Shown here piece after piece: positions 24,326-48,724 of a stretch of 64,000 nt of DNA. The translations under genes were made by a program, and so were the position numbers. The stretch covers positions 81,666,019 to 81,730,018 of the forward strand of contig OY829327.1 of the NCBI GenBank assembly GCA_963691655.1, written 5' to 3'. Source of the DNA: Toxonevra muliebris. Its lineage: Eukaryota; Arthropoda; Insecta; Diptera; Pallopteridae. Position 1 is the first letter of the stretch, and every line of letters starts with the position of its first letter. The notes under the pieces were generated by a model, which was not told the origin of the DNA, did no database searches, and was given only the letters and a program-made list of their open reading frames with translations.

Positions 24326-25024
24326 GGCTGATGTTACATGGTCAATGTTTTGCTGTCAATGTTTTCTGTTTTTACTCTCTTTTCATCATTTTGTTTGATG
24401 CCCTGTTACACTATCAGTTTTTTGCTGAATGTTATTTTTTAATACTTTTATCTGCAACTATGTTTTTCCAACTAAAAAGTATTTAATTGTATTTTGAAGT
24501 GAATGAAAACTCAACAATTGGAATGGAATTGGATGTAAAATAATTATAATGACAATATGTGATAATATTGGTGGAAATAGCAACAAATTATAAAAAAAAA
24601 ATATTGCATTTATATTTGAAAAACGCAGAAAAATAATCTTTAAAATTTGCGAACTATTAAAATAAGCTCCGCCACTTTGTTACTTGGCCATTGAATTACC
24701 ATGTTTTTATACAAATTATTAAGTAATTTTTTAAACAATACTCATTTTTACAAACAAACAAAAGCCAAACAAAGCAAGGGGTGGCAAAGAAGAAAAAATG
24801 TATTTAAAAGTTAGTAAAAAGTCTAGTATTTTTCATAAAATATTAGTATTTTCCAATAAAATGCAACCGTGCATCTTCAGCAACTCCATTTTATTTGAAG
24901 TGATGCATCAGTAAAAAAATTTGAAGTGAAATGTGTTCATTCTCTCTTTTGCTCAGTGTTCATTTTTCAAAGCAACAACAATTGCGTTGTTTGACAGCAA
25001 AACATTGATCGTGTAACATCGCCC
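24326..25024. mobile_element. PIF/Harbinger-like MITE
   Basis: The terminal inverted repeats are about 34 bp with 4 mismatches. They start GGCTGATGTTACATGGTC (left) and GGGCGATGTTACACGATC (inverted right), and both continue AATGTTTTGCTGTCAA. The 3-bp flanks are TTA on both sides (24,323-24,325 and 25,025-25,027), as expected for PIF/Harbinger. The 699-bp interior has no transposase, so it would be mobilised in trans. Confidence 0.8.
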
Positions 25025-25832
25025 TTAGCTGATCCACATCAAAAATAACGTTGTTCAAAATACACGAGAGGATCGTTCGATTTCTCTTCTTTTTTTTTAT
25101 AATTTGCAGAAGTCAGTGCATTATTCAAAATTGTTTAAAGTGAAACTATTTTACGTGTGTTTAGTAGGTGTAAAAGCATATAACCGATCTAATATTCACA
25201 ATAATGCGGAGTGAAAGGGCGGAAATAGCCGAATCATGCTGAGCACGATACAACATGTGTGCACCAGTGTTAACATTTTAGGTACAATTGTACCTTTTTT
25301 CAACTTTAGGCACTGTCGAAGCATTTTAGGTATAAGTTGAAATCATTCCATTTTTTCATATTTGGTTGGAAAATTTTTAAAAGTAGTCAATTTCTGAATT
25401 ATAGCACAAAGTGAGTCAAATCAAAAACACACTCAATGAGTATTCACTTCTTAAAGCTTTTCGAGTTTCTCAGGGAGTTTTATCCTAGCCACACTCCTCA
25501 GCTTGCGGGGAGCGCATTTCTACGGTGCTAACAAAATTCCGCCAAATATGGGTTTCTTAACCCAAAAAACCCTGGTGCATCAAATTTCAATAACCGGTTA
25601 AGACCAGTTTTTTAATATGCATAATTTTTTTAAATTTTTGACATAAGCCATCTTTTCTGATGAAAGATGGTAGACATACTGGCGCGACTTGAAAAAATAT
25701 TGGAATTCGTTTGGATTCTTTAGACTTATATTCCAGTGTCCAGATTCCCTAATTTCAGTAATTGGTTTAGATAAAATATTTGTTAAGCCACGTAAAACCC
25801 TCGCTAAGTTTTACAAATAAGGTTATTTTTAA

Positions 25833-26332
25833 CTCTTTCCTTACCATGGTAGCCATATGGCTACCATACATACATTTAAATTTTTTAACTTGTATTTGTC
25901 AAACTATTTTCTTTTAAAAATTATTTTAGTCAAACGCCAATATTTCTCAAAAGTTTTCCATCAATGTTTTGGGAACATTAAAAAATTTTCAGATTTCTTT
26001 AGCGACACTCGCTTATTCTGCATTTTTGTGTTTCATGATATTTTTTTCAATAAAAGAACTTACAAGTATTTTAAAAATTTAAAATTTTTTTTTTGAAACA
26101 AAAAATGTATTCGTCTACCTAAATGCTTAAAGGACGTTATTCTGAATTTAAAAGGCTATACAGATTCCCTTTGGCTTCATAACATCCCAACGTACTCATA
26201 TAGACTCCACCTCCTACCATCCACTGGAATATTGAAATCTCTTCAAGTTTAATGTATCATCACTTTTAGCACTCTTCTCATTCAAAATAGCTTAGTTCCA
26301 ACTTTTTCCTTCAAAATTCGATAAGGAAAGGG
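25833..26332. mobile_element. piggyBac-like MITE with TTAA duplication
   Basis: TTAA (25,829-25,832) is followed by CTCTTTCCTTACC, and the inverted right end CCCTTTCCTTATC precedes TTAA (26,333-26,336). That gives an 11 of 13 base inverted repeat with the exact TTAA target of piggyBac-type elements. A perfect palindrome GGTAGCCATATGGCTACC lies just inside the left end. The length is 500 bp and it has no transposase. Confidence 0.8.
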
Positions 26333-26589
26333 TTAAGAATAATATTTACTTTACACATCACATGGGTTAATATAATATTCACCTCTAGACTTTATCATGA
26401 ACACAAACCACTTTCAATTTTTAGTAGTGAAAAAAGTTTATTCAACAATGCTAAATTTTTCACCATATGGTAAGTTCCCTTTGTTAGCTATCGAACACAA
26501 AAACCTCTTCTAAACACTTCCTTGTCAGAGATGCCAACTCAAACCAATTTACATAAAAATATCCAAATATGCACAAACAATGATGTTAC

Positions 26590-27816
26590 TAGGTATGTGT
26601 AACTGGAAAGAAAAAAATCGATTTTCGACTTTTGAATTGATCAGAAATTCAAAGTCGATTAATAGACTTTTTAAGTTCATAAAAATCGATCACTCGACTT
26701 TCTGAGCCGTTGCGTGCGAGTCAAAATCTGATTTTTAGAAATATATTGGTTTTGTTGCTCAAAATAGGGTTCTTGTAAAATTTATTTTCCAGATTTACAG
26801 GCAGCTTCACATGTTCAACCTATTATTTTTATTGAATGGAATATAAAATAGATAATTTAAAGTAAATGGTTTGTTTTAGATGGCATACAGTTTATATGAC
26901 CTTAGTGCAACCAGGCGATCCCTTCTCCCCTCCCCCCTTCCATTGTTCCGTTCGTCGTCTTTTTACTTATTCCGGCGGTATTATTTGACATTTATTACTC
27001 GTCTTCGTATGTGAATTTTGTGCGAGTGAATGGGAGAAGTATTTAGAGGTAGATGCATTTTTTCAAACAGTAGCCCTTTTGAAGTTTTAACAAGGAAGAG
27101 GATTATTTTAGAGGTGCATTTTTTGAAATGGGACCAAAAAAAGGAGTTAGTAATAGATTATTAATAGTACTTTTATTACTTAATACTAAATTATAAATGT
27201 TATTTACAATAAAAAATATAAATAATGTTATTTAATTTGTTTTCTTTATTAGCAAAAACCTTGAACATGTTAAGAGTTAGTAAATAATAAAAGCAGAAAC
27301 TAATTCTCCCTATGCACGTGCAATACTAAGCAAATTATTTTCCCATAAACTCTCACTTAAAAATTAAACGCTGTTGAAAAAAGAATAATAGTATCAGAAC
27401 AAATGATTTTCCAATTGTTAAAGTTCCTCTTACTTGTCAAAATTCATCTACCATTTTAATTTTTCTGCCATGGGATAGCCTATGGATGTGTGAAGTATAA
27501 TAATTCACAGTAGGCTAAAGAGGGAGAAAACTATTTTAGAATTATTTTAAAATAAAATGTTAAACATTACTAATACATAAAGCTGCACATGCATGTACTA
27601 CTAATCGACAGTTGGAAAAATTTTGTAAAATTTAAAATAAATATGAGAACTGAATTGGCAGTTATAAAAAAATTTTGCACTAAAAGTCGAAAGTAAAAGT
27701 CGACTTTCGATCAAGTTTGGCAATTCAAAGTCGATCATAAAAAGGTTGAAATTTTGAGTTGAAAGTCGATTAAAAATCGATTCCGATTAGAGTCGAAATC
27801 GATTTGCACATCCCTA
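26590..27816. mobile_element. hAT-like element with AATCGATTT-rich ends
   Basis: The left end begins TAGGTATGTG and soon reaches AATCGATTTTCGAC. The inverted right end is TAGGGATGTGCAAATCGATT then TCGAC. The perfect 8-bp duplication GATGTTAC flanks it (26,582-26,589 and 27,817-27,824). Both subterminal regions repeat AAAGTCGA / TCGACTTT many times, probable transposase-binding motifs. The 1,227-bp interior is non-coding. Confidence 0.87.
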
Positions 27817-27929
27817 GATGTTACACGTACAGATGGCGTTGTTGAAAATAATATAACGTCAATTTTCAACAGGGATTTTATCTAAATTTAATATTTTCAA
27901 AAAAAATTTACCTGGAACTTTTCGTGCCT

Positions 27930-28815
27930 TGTTATTTTAGCCTTCACTGTGAAAAAAGGCATAGATTCGACATAGTCTTCGTTGCCTACATTAAGGCAAA
28001 AACCAACATCATTATTTTAGCCTTCACTATAATGGAGTAATTTTGACCCATGTACAGTACGACAGTAATTAGTGAAAAAATTCCAGTAATTTGGAAACAT
28101 TAAATTTTACTATGCACAGAATTTTTTCGGTAAAATTATTTTAAGAATAGTTTATATAAACACCATCATGACTGTATTATCTAGTTTAGCTCAATATTTT
28201 GTCACTCCAATGGGAAAATTCAAGAACCAGGCTGTTGGCAATACACAACATGCAAAGCTCTCCTTTGCCTCCGAAGAGACAAAACTTCCATAATAAACCT
28301 TAAAATTTATATTATGCGTTCATTTTGAGTCTAATTTTTTTTATTATATTGTTTGAAAGAAATGTATAGGTGTTAATTTTATTAATAAAATTTAAAAATT
28401 TAATCTTGATTTTTGTTTATTACCGCAATGGTGGTTAGCAACTTTAGCCACCATATTTCTTGAAAGTCCTAAAACTAAAATTTTTTTCTTGATTTTTGCA
28501 ACCTTTAAAGCTCCTAATATCGTTATTTATAACTTTGTTCCCAAAAATAACAAACCATCTGGGATTGTGACGGAAAAAGTTAAGCGCTTTTATACACACT
28601 GTGATAAAATTAAAAGTTCCTTCTTATGTTATTTTCTTTATTGAGTTGCTGTCATTTTTGTTTATTTTTTTTTTGTTTCGATATTAAATATAGTTTGTTT
28701 TTCGGTAAAAACTGTAGTTTTATTTCATTTTTCAAACGTACAGTAATTTAACCAAAAAAACAAGTAATTTACTTTTATTAAACAGTAATTTTAAATTATA
28801 AATGTAACAACATTG
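27930..28815. repeat. Probable element with CAGTAATT subterminal motifs
   Basis: CAGTAATT and GTAATTTAC-like motifs cluster at about 28,050-28,120 and again at 28,740-28,800, and the right edge RC begins CAATGTTGTTACATTT. This resembles hAT subterminal structure, but I could not find matching target duplications. A duplicated TTATTTTAGCCTTCACT lies at 27,939 and 28,012, just outside or at the left edge. Confidence 0.4.
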
Positions 28816-29899
28816 ATCCCAAGGATAGGCTTTTGGGAGTGACGTCAGAATATATAGAATGCTATGTCACGATTATTGAAATCATGCTTGTTTTCTCTTA
28901 TACAAAATGTGGTTAACACTAAAAAAGGCAAAAAACAAAATTTATTATACTGCGCCACAATTGTGGAACTTGAAATTGAAATTATCAAGTAATACATGTA
29001 ATGTATTTAGCCTGTTATACATTATTTGAAATAAAATCTAGACATGAACAGAGAAGTCAAGACATTGAAAATTAACGCTTAGATTTAATTTTTATAGTCC
29101 ACTAAAAATATAATGAAATTATAATTAATTTTTATTCCACTATAAAATGAAGCAATTAACGATGAAAAAAGCCAGTGGTCCAAAAATACCTAAATATTTA
29201 TTGAATTCGTACATATAAAAAACACTAAAAAATTAATTGATGAAAATTTGAAAAATTAAAGAGCTTTTTCAAATCGGTATCATAGTAACATACATATATA
29301 TTTGATTTATTTTGAACATATTGTAAAACATTCACTCAGTGTACAGGTCGAAGCAAGTAAAAAATCTTACGAATCGAGGGCCTATCATCAGTTCCTTGCA
29401 AGCTATATTAAAGAACTTTTCCAGTTTTTTTTGCATAGAGGATAAATAAAACTAATTGCCTATTTGAAAGAAGAACTAATTAAAAATGTCACAAAAAAAG
29501 GAGAAACGCCAAAAGTGGAACGCCATTTACTGCTTAGGATTCATGGCTTGATGTAAATATAGTTCTCATCTAGGACCTAAAGAGTTTTTATTGACATTTG
29601 CGAGCTAGGTGAGATTGCTCGTACACTATCAAACTTCTTCTAGATTTTATGAAACATTAGTTACTAACATGGATTTTGTACAAAATATGAACATGTAAAA
29701 ATTTTAGTTTCTTCTTATCGGTCAATATATCAATTTATAATAGTTATTGTTTTCATTTACTTATGAAAACAAACCAGAGAATTAATCAATAAATACTTCT
29801 TAAGGTTAGTTTACGTGTGAAACAATGAAAACGTATGACAATACCCATAATGCACTTAAACAATTTTCGGCATAATTGATATATCACGAAGTTGTGGCA
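28816..29899. other. Intergenic DNA upstream of Scm, no gene seen
   Basis: No coding or terminal-repeat signal is recognised. Distal regulatory DNA of Scm could lie here, but nothing in the sequence shows it. Confidence 0.45.
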
Positions 29900-30529
29900 A
29901 TCCTGCCACGACTAATGCAAAGTTATTCACCTCATGTTGAGTACAGTTGACATTTTGCGCAACGCAAAAATGGCGGATTTGCTATACTGCAAGAAAATAT
30001 TAAATATCGCTTAAAATACGCGTAAACAATTTAAGAAAATGCTTCAAAGCAAAAAACTTAATTTTTGTGCATAATAGTAAAGTAAAAGTTCTTAAAATTT
30101 TAGAATAATAATTCCAAATTTTCAAAATTCGCATAATTACGTGACAGCAGAAGGTAGAAAACGCCAAGCGTAAAGAAAAAAAAAACCTTAAGAGAGCGAA
30201 AGAAAGAAGAGCGAAACTCAAACAACGCTGAAAATGACATTCTGTTTCTGATATGAAAAATTGTGCAAAGCAAAAAGTGAGAAAAGAAAATTCTGTGCAA
30301 AAAATTTTAACTTGACAAAAATGTTTGTATAGAATCTGTGCAGAAAGTTGTAAATTTATTGGAAAATAATCCATTGCATAAAATGCAACGGTTATTTGAA
30401 AAACTGCACACGTAAAACTAAACAGAAAAGCGGGAAAAATCAAACGAAAATTTTTATGTACGAAATTGTTGCCAACGGAGCACCGGTCGCGGATTTCTAT
30501 CACAGTGTAAATAGTAAACGATTGCAACG
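29900..30529 (+). promoter_or_regulatory. Scm: Scm promoter region and 5' leader
   Basis: The 630 bases before the Scm start change from AT-rich intergenic DNA to purine-rich leader-like sequence. AAAAATGGCG (29,966-29,975), the reverse complement of the PHO/YY1 core CGCCATTTTT, lies in the likely core-promoter zone. Short upstream reading frames start at ATG 30,321 and 30,383. A third ATG at 30,456 opens a frame that overlaps the Scm start and runs to 30,851. Its context is poor (T at -3), while the Scm ATG has A at -3. I cannot place the transcription start exactly. Confidence 0.5.
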
Positions 30530-41678
<11,149 letters not shown>

Positions 41679-42620
41679 TTTGAATTCACACAAACACACA
41701 CACTCAAACACACAAAATTACACCAAATACTTATAATGATGAGCGCTATAATATTAATTGACAAAAAACAAAAAAAAAACTAAAAATGAAAAGGAAACTG
41801 CATACACACAAACAAAACACAGTTTCAAAACAAAATTGGAATAAAGCATTTAAGCATTTAAGTATTGAGTATATATCCAAAATGTTGAATATGATAATCA
41901 TATTTTATACCTACGTATTTAACAAAACACACAAAAAAAAAAACATTTACGGAGTGCGCAAATGCTATCATTACAAAAATCTAGTACCTCTTTGAGTATT
42001 TTTGGTTTGTTTTTAAATTTAATTAAAGTTTTTATAATATGATTGGCTTCTTTTTAAAAAAAAAAAAAAAATAAAATAAAAAAAAAACATTCTTCAAAAT
42101 TCTTTAAAACACTTGATTCGATTAAACGTAGATATATAATACGTATATGATTTCTAGTACATATAAACACCTATTTTATATATATACTTACATATATTAT
42201 GAAATACTAAAAATAATATGCACATTTAAGTATAGAAGCAAATGTAAAACATATGCAAGGAAACATTTACACAATAAGCATAGGAAATGCAATTCAAACA
42301 AACAAAAAAAAAAAAAAAAAAGGAAAAGATAAATACATTTAGAGAAGACAATGTAGATTGTAAAACACAAGAAAAACAAAACTTACATTAATTATAAATA
42401 TTATCTACTTATTATATACATAAATAAAAATGTAAACATACTTGCACATAGCACTTTTTCCTTGTTTCATTTTCAAACATTTCAAATGTGTAAATAATTA
42501 AATATATTATTTAAATATTTAAACAACAATATATTTATTTATATATATATACACCAATATATATATTTATCTATATTGTAATTGTAATTATTTAACAAAA
42601 CAAACAAAAAAGGAAAATAA
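41679..42620 (+). other. Scm: Scm 3' untranslated region (approximate)
   Basis: Very AT-rich DNA after the stop. AATAAA signals occur at 42,423-42,428 and again near 42,617-42,625. I cannot say which is used, so the end is approximate. Confidence 0.5.
42423..42428 (+). terminator. Scm: Candidate Scm polyadenylation signal
   Basis: AATAAA lies about 745 bases after the stop codon and is followed by TGTAAACATAC. Other AATAAA-like hexamers are common in this AT-rich stretch. Confidence 0.4.
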
Positions 42621-42959
42621 AAAATAAACTTAAATTGTCATGTATAATTAAACTTTAAATTATTAGTATTAGTTTTGGTAGTATTAAGTGTATTGTATTT
42701 TAAGTGCTGCAATTAATTAAGAAAACACACAATAACAAATTAATATAAAAACGCAAAGAGCTATGTAAAAGCTAACATTTAAGCCCCTGAAAAAAGTTTG
42801 GTTGGTGTACACACAAACACATGGACACACTTAAACATGCATACTCCGGAGATGTTAAAGACTGTTTGCTTGCGGCTTTCAACCAATTTCTTTAAATGGT
42901 AAGAATGTATTATCTTTATTTTTTATTTGTTTAAAACTGAGATCTATTCTTCCTGCTCA

Positions 42960-45900
42960 AAATTTAGTTTCAAGCATGCAATTTTTTCTTTTGTTTTGTA
43001 TTGTGAAAAGCATGAATTGAATGCATTCCCTTTATGAACTCGTTGAAAAAATTCAATGTAAGATTGAATTTACCACTTTCCTTTTGTTTGATTCTGCATT
43101 CATTTATTGATTGCAGAAGTTTAAATTTTTTTTTTAATAGAAGAATGCATTCATTCCCTTCCAGATTAATAAAAATAACCCATATCAACCCAGTTATTCC
43201 TAATGTTCTACATGTAGTACGCTTCAGAAATGTTTGATTTGGATTATTTGAGAATATATTCAATCAAAATATAAACTTTCTGAACTCAACTACGTATAGG
43301 TCATTGAGCATATCTGGGTTAATTTATTGATTGCACTCGTTATTAATTTTATAATTAAAAAAAAAGCTATTCGATTTAAGATTGATTTTTTTAAAACTTT
43401 TGTTTAGTTTAATAAAAATAACCCTGAATACATTCGTTTTAAAATTTTCAATATTAAAAAATGTACTATTCTTTAGTTTTATAAAAAAAAGGAATGCATT
43501 CTTTATGAAAATAAATGAATTAAGGTATGCAACTTTTCTCTCATTCTTCATTTAATGCAATCGCTATGATATTTTCGAGCTGAAAAATGCTTTCTTTATA
43601 AAAATAATTCAATCAAAGTAAATATTTTTTCTCTCCTTCGTTTTGTGAATGCACTCGTTTTGTATATTTTGTATCAAAGAGGGCATTCATTTTCACTTTT
43701 TCTCTGAAAAGTATTCATTTATTGAATGCGCTCGTTTTGTAATTGAAAAATGCATTGATTTTTATAATATTAAGATTAAAGAATGCAGTTTTTCCTGTCG
43801 TTTTATGAAATTTTTGTGTGTTCAAAATGTAATTAATTCAAATTCATTAAAATTGCAGGAAAATTTATTGAATCTTCTTTCCCTTAATTATGATAATTTC
43901 CATTTGAAGAATACTTAATCCTTATGAAAATAATTCGATCGAAGAATGCATTCTTTTCGGTTTGCTAAATGCATTCATTCGTTGAATGCAATCGTATTAG
44001 AATTTTTTTAATAGAAAAATGCATTCACTTGGTTTTTCTATTAAAATAATGCCTTCATACATTTATGATTTCATACTCTCGTTTCTGAAACGTATTCATT
44101 CGTTGATTGTATTTGGCTTGAACGTTTTGATTTGAGTTATGCAATCACTTATAAAATTCGCTTCTGCTTCTTGTATTCAACCATTGGATGGACTTGTAAA
44201 GTTTTGTATACTCTCAGTTTATGAACAGTATGAAGTATTTGAAACTTTTATTTGAAAGAATGCATTCTTTTTCAATGTTTTTTGTTGAAATATTCATTCT
44301 TTAAATGCATTCGTTATTGGTACATTTCCAAGTTCAAAAATTTATTTTTTTATGAAAATAATTCAATCAAAATGTACAATTTTACTTTTTTTCGTTTTGT
44401 GAACTGCATTTTCATTCACTGAATGCACTCGTTTGGTTATTTTTGTTTTAAAGAGTGCATTCATTTTCACTTTTTCTTAGAAAAGTAGTCATTTGTTGAA
44501 TGCGCTCATTTTGTAATTGAAGGCTGCATTCCTTTTGATAGTTTTTCATTCATTGTATTCGTTTTGTAATTTTTAAATAAAAGGAGAATAAGTACCTTAT
44601 GGAAATAATTCCATTTAAGTGTTCATTTCTTCTGTCGTTTTATAATATTTTTTTGTGTTCTTGTTCTGTAAAAAATTTATTACATTTTTTATTTCAAATT
44701 CATTGAAATCATAGTAAAATTTATTGAATCCTCCTTCTCCTAATTATGACATTTTCGAATTAAAGAATACTTAATCCTTATAGAAATAATTCAATCAAAG
44801 AATGCATTCTTCTAGGTTTGCTGAATGCATTCATTCGTTGAATGCAATCGTTTTCGAATTTTTGAAAAAAATAATGCATCCATATAAAAAAAAAATACCT
44901 TCTCTTCTCATTTTCTGAAACGTATTCATCAGTTAATTGTACTCGTTTTGGAATTTTCGAATTTAGGATTGCAATAATTTTTGTAAACATGCATTCTTTT
45001 TTTTTTTTTTTTTTGTGAAATGTAAAATTTTAAATACTCTCGTTTTGTAAACAGTATGATTTCATTGAAAACACTTGTTTTTCAAACTTTTATTTGAAAG
45101 AATGCATTCCTTTTCATTGTTTTTTGTTTAAATATTGATCCATTTATGCATTCTTTATGAAATTTTTCTATTCATTCAATTTTGATTTCAAATTTATTGA
45201 ATCTCACTCTACAGGCTATTAAATTTTCTTATTGAAAAATTCAACATCTTTATGGGAATAATTCGTTTATAGAGTGATTTTCCAATCTCGGTTATGTAAA
45301 TTGCATTCTTTCGTTGAATGCAGTCGTTTTAAAAAAAAAAAATTTTTTTCTTGAAAAATGCATTCACTTTTGTAAAAAAAAAGAAGAATAAACTTCTAAT
45401 GAAAAAATTTATTTTCCCGTTGGAAGAATGCATTCTTTTTATAAAATGCTTCAAAATAAATTAGTCAATTTTAATACCAAATTTATTGAAATAACAGCAA
45501 AATTTATTGAATCTCAACTCGTTTGAAATTTTCTAATTGAAGAGATTTAGAATCTTAATGGAAATAATTACTTGCACTCCTCCTCCCGATTTGTCAAATG
45601 CATTTATTCGTTGATTGTAATTGCTTGAAAAAATTGCTCCCTGTTCTATAAAATAATTCATTCTTTAGGAAACAATTCAATTGAAGAATGATTTTCAATT
45701 TTGTTTGCAAAATTCATTGAAATCACAGCAAAAATGGTTGAATCTCCGTTGGCTATGAAATTTTCTTATTGAAAAATGTATTCTTTATGGGAATAATTCA
45801 TTTAGAGGAATGGTTTTCTCTTCTCGGTTTGTTAAATGTAACCGTCTGAAACATTTTCCAGTTGAAAATTATTAGTTATGAAATTTTGAAAAAGAATTGC

Positions 45901-46560
45901 AAAATCTTTATGTAAATGCATAGTTTCACAACTCACAGTTTTTTAAATGTATTCATTCGTTGGATGCAATCGTGTAAAAAATTGCTAAAAATTTAATTGA
46001 ACAATGAAATTAATTTCTCTTTTGTTTTTTAAAACTTTTTCATTTATTGATTGATTGCAATCGTTTCAATTTGAGTTGAAGAATGCATGTGTGTCATACA
46101 TATTTAAAATTCATACGTAAAAGAATGCATTCTTTACGAAAACAATTCAATTTTTGAATGCACTCGTTGTAAAATGTTGTATACTTCTTTCGTATACTTT
46201 CGTTTTGTGAAAATGTGAATTTTTTGAAAGGCATTCCGCTTAAAATTTTTGTATAAAAGAATGCATTCTTTTTTATTCTTGTTCAAAGTATTCATATATT
46301 GAATGCATTCGTTATAAGTATTTCGAGTGTGAAGAGTGTATTCAGTTCTAATTTTTTAAAAAGAATGCATTCTTTAGGAAACTTAAAAACTCAATGGAAT
46401 AAAAATTATTGAAGAATGCATTCATTAATTCTAAACTTTCATAGAGTTAATTCAATGAATGCATTCTTTGTTATACAATTACTCGAATGCATTCATTAAT
46501 TCTAAACTTTCATATAGTTAAGTCAATGAATGCATTCTTTGTTATACAATTACTCGATAC
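42960..46560. repeat. Degenerate satellite-like array with GAATGCATTC palindromes
   Basis: About 3.6 kb is built of diverged units that combine (A)AGAATGCATTCTT, a unit like TTCGTTGAATGCA(A/C)TCGTTT and a unit like TATGAAAATAATTCAATC. The 10-bp palindrome GAATGCATTC occurs more than a dozen times. There is higher-order structure: 43,858-44,030 is repeated with modest divergence at 44,713-44,880 (offset about 855). A near-perfect 71-bp duplication lies at 46,414-46,484 and 46,485-46,555. The reading frames inside are by-products. Confidence 0.88.
46414..46555 (+). repeat. 71-bp tandem duplication at the array edge
   Basis: Two units, 46,414-46,484 and 46,485-46,555, both starting GAATGCATTCATTAATTC, differ at only two positions. 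This is the youngest visible duplication of the array and suggests how it grew. Confidence 0.92.
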
Positions 46561-48716
46561 TAGAATTACATGGCATATTTTTGAAATTTTTTTGAATTCC
46601 ACCTTCAGATACGCAAGATTTATTGAAAGAAATACGGTAAAATCTTGGAACATCCTTCAACTCAGTTGCCATTCCAAGGAGTGGTATGCTGCAGGGTTGC
46701 ATCTTTTCCATTTCACAGATTGGGAATTAATTCAATAACCAGCAATTAATTTCATATGTTAATTCCTGGCAATCGATGAAATCTGGTTTTTGTGTCTATA
46801 AAGAAGAGAGTATAGTTTGCGCAATTCACTACAAGAATAATATGTTAAGCTGATGATATCCGGATGTGATTTATGCTGAGCTTTTCCAGTTGATTATTCT
46901 ACATTATATGAATTGACAGAAATATGCTCCAAGTTATATAGACAAAAATATTGCTTTCATAAATAAAAGGTAAACTCAAAAGCATGTCTAATATTCAATA
47001 TTAGAATTTCGGTTCATGAAATCCAAATAAATTATTGCAAAGAATATAAAAAAGTACTTGAAAAATGTCAGCAGAATGTGTGGTTTAAAATAATTCATGA
47101 AAAATTTGAATTTATTATTTTATCTAATTTCTATTCCATTGATTTGAATTCATTAATAGTGAATATTAATTAAATAGTAACGCCGCTGCAAAAGTATGCA
47201 TTCGTTAACATCTCTGCGACACCACTCACATATACAATTGCATTATTCAATTTGGAAATTGTTGAAATTAAACAATACCATTAATTTTGTTAGTATCAGA
47301 ATTTCATAATTGAATAATGATTGAAAATTATAATATAGTACACTCATACACAATTTGGGAAAGTTCACTCACAGACAAACACAAACACAAACATATAACA
47401 ATATACATATACACATATAATAAATGAAAATAAAGTTAAACAATAATGCTAGAACAAACACTCATACATAGCTCATACATATACATGCCATTAATCGAAT
47501 AATAATTAACACACACACACTTATACACGCAAAATGAGCCATGGTTTTATTGTTTTTCTATTTATTTATCTTGAATAAATAAATAAAATAAAGTAAAATT
47601 AGATCTAGCAATTGTAATCAATAAATAAACAAATAAATAACAACAATAGTTAAATGAAATTATAATAAAATAAATTATAAAAATATACGACAAAAGACAT
47701 TAAAAACACAAATAATAATATATATATAAAAAATAAAATAAATTGTTAAACGTACTTAAATTTAACACATAATAAAGAAAAATTAACAACAAGAAATCTC
47801 TAACGATCCCAGTTTCTTCTCCCACTCTCTGATTAAACATTAAAAACTTTGAGAAAAAATATGCGCATAATAAACAAAAAAACATGTAAAATGTATACGT
47901 TAAAACTTTTTGAAAAACAGCTACTAAACGAAACTAAACTTAAAAATAAAAATTGCTTTCAGCTCTTATCCTTTTTTTATATACTTATATAAAATATACA
48001 TTGTACACTCTAAAAAATAAATTGCAGTTTATTATTATTATCTATTATTAATATTATTATTACCTATTATTAGTTTAGCAGTTTGTATTATTACAAAATT
48101 ACTTTACTTTAAAAGAAAAATAAAAAAAATTAAAATATGTTACGATTTTATTTTATGTAATGATATTTAATTGTAAAATTAAAAAACAAAAACAAATATA
48201 TAACAAAAATTTACCAGCGTGATTATTCTTTAAAAATTAATTTCAAAATAAAAATAAATAGACACATACTTATGTTTGCTTTATATTTTTTCTATTATAA
48301 TACAGTTACTCACAAAAGTATTCAAACAGCGACTTGTTGGAAGAAAAATGCAGTAAAAACATTAATCCTGGTTCTCGAAACTGTTAACAAATTAAAACCA
48401 TTACTAGTTGTAATATTTACTGAAATAACGATATTGTAACGAATATTTTTGCTGAAGAAATTTATAGTCGATCACGTCCTAGTTTTTTTACCTGTATTTC
48501 AAGACCAGATACGCCATCGCAATTAATGGGTTAATATAGGGGAAAGGCATGCAGGTTGAGGCAGTCCAATATTTTTGTTTTTTTCCACTAACGGTACGAA
48601 CGTTTCTGCTGTCACGTTGATATAACATCAGCAGTAAATTTTTCATTATAGAGTGACCTACTTGTTACTATCCCTTATGTTTCAAACAGAATATCCGTAC
48701 AAAAAGGTTAATATGA
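46561..48716. other. Intergenic AT-rich DNA, no gene seen
   Basis: Simple-sequence stretches (ACACAC, AATAAA, TATATA types) at 47,330-48,200; no coding sequence recognised. GGCATGCAGGTTGAG at 48,547 recurs at about 49,989, on the far side of the hAT-like insertion, hinting at an older element there. Confidence 0.45.
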
Positions 48717-48724
48717 CATTCGTA

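Noticed and set aside
25257..28815. A single 3.5-kb hAT element between CAGTGTTAAC at 25,265 and the CAATGTTGTTAC end at 28,806
   Set aside because: The ends are only loosely alike and the flanking octamers do not match; complete elements lie in between.
30000..30527. 175-codon minus-strand frame upstream of Scm
   Set aside because: Phe/Leu/Cys-rich antisense of the purine-rich Scm leader; no homology recognised.
43034..43918. Frames with repeated Met-His-Ser-Phe
   Set aside because: Artefacts of the GAATGCATTC array.
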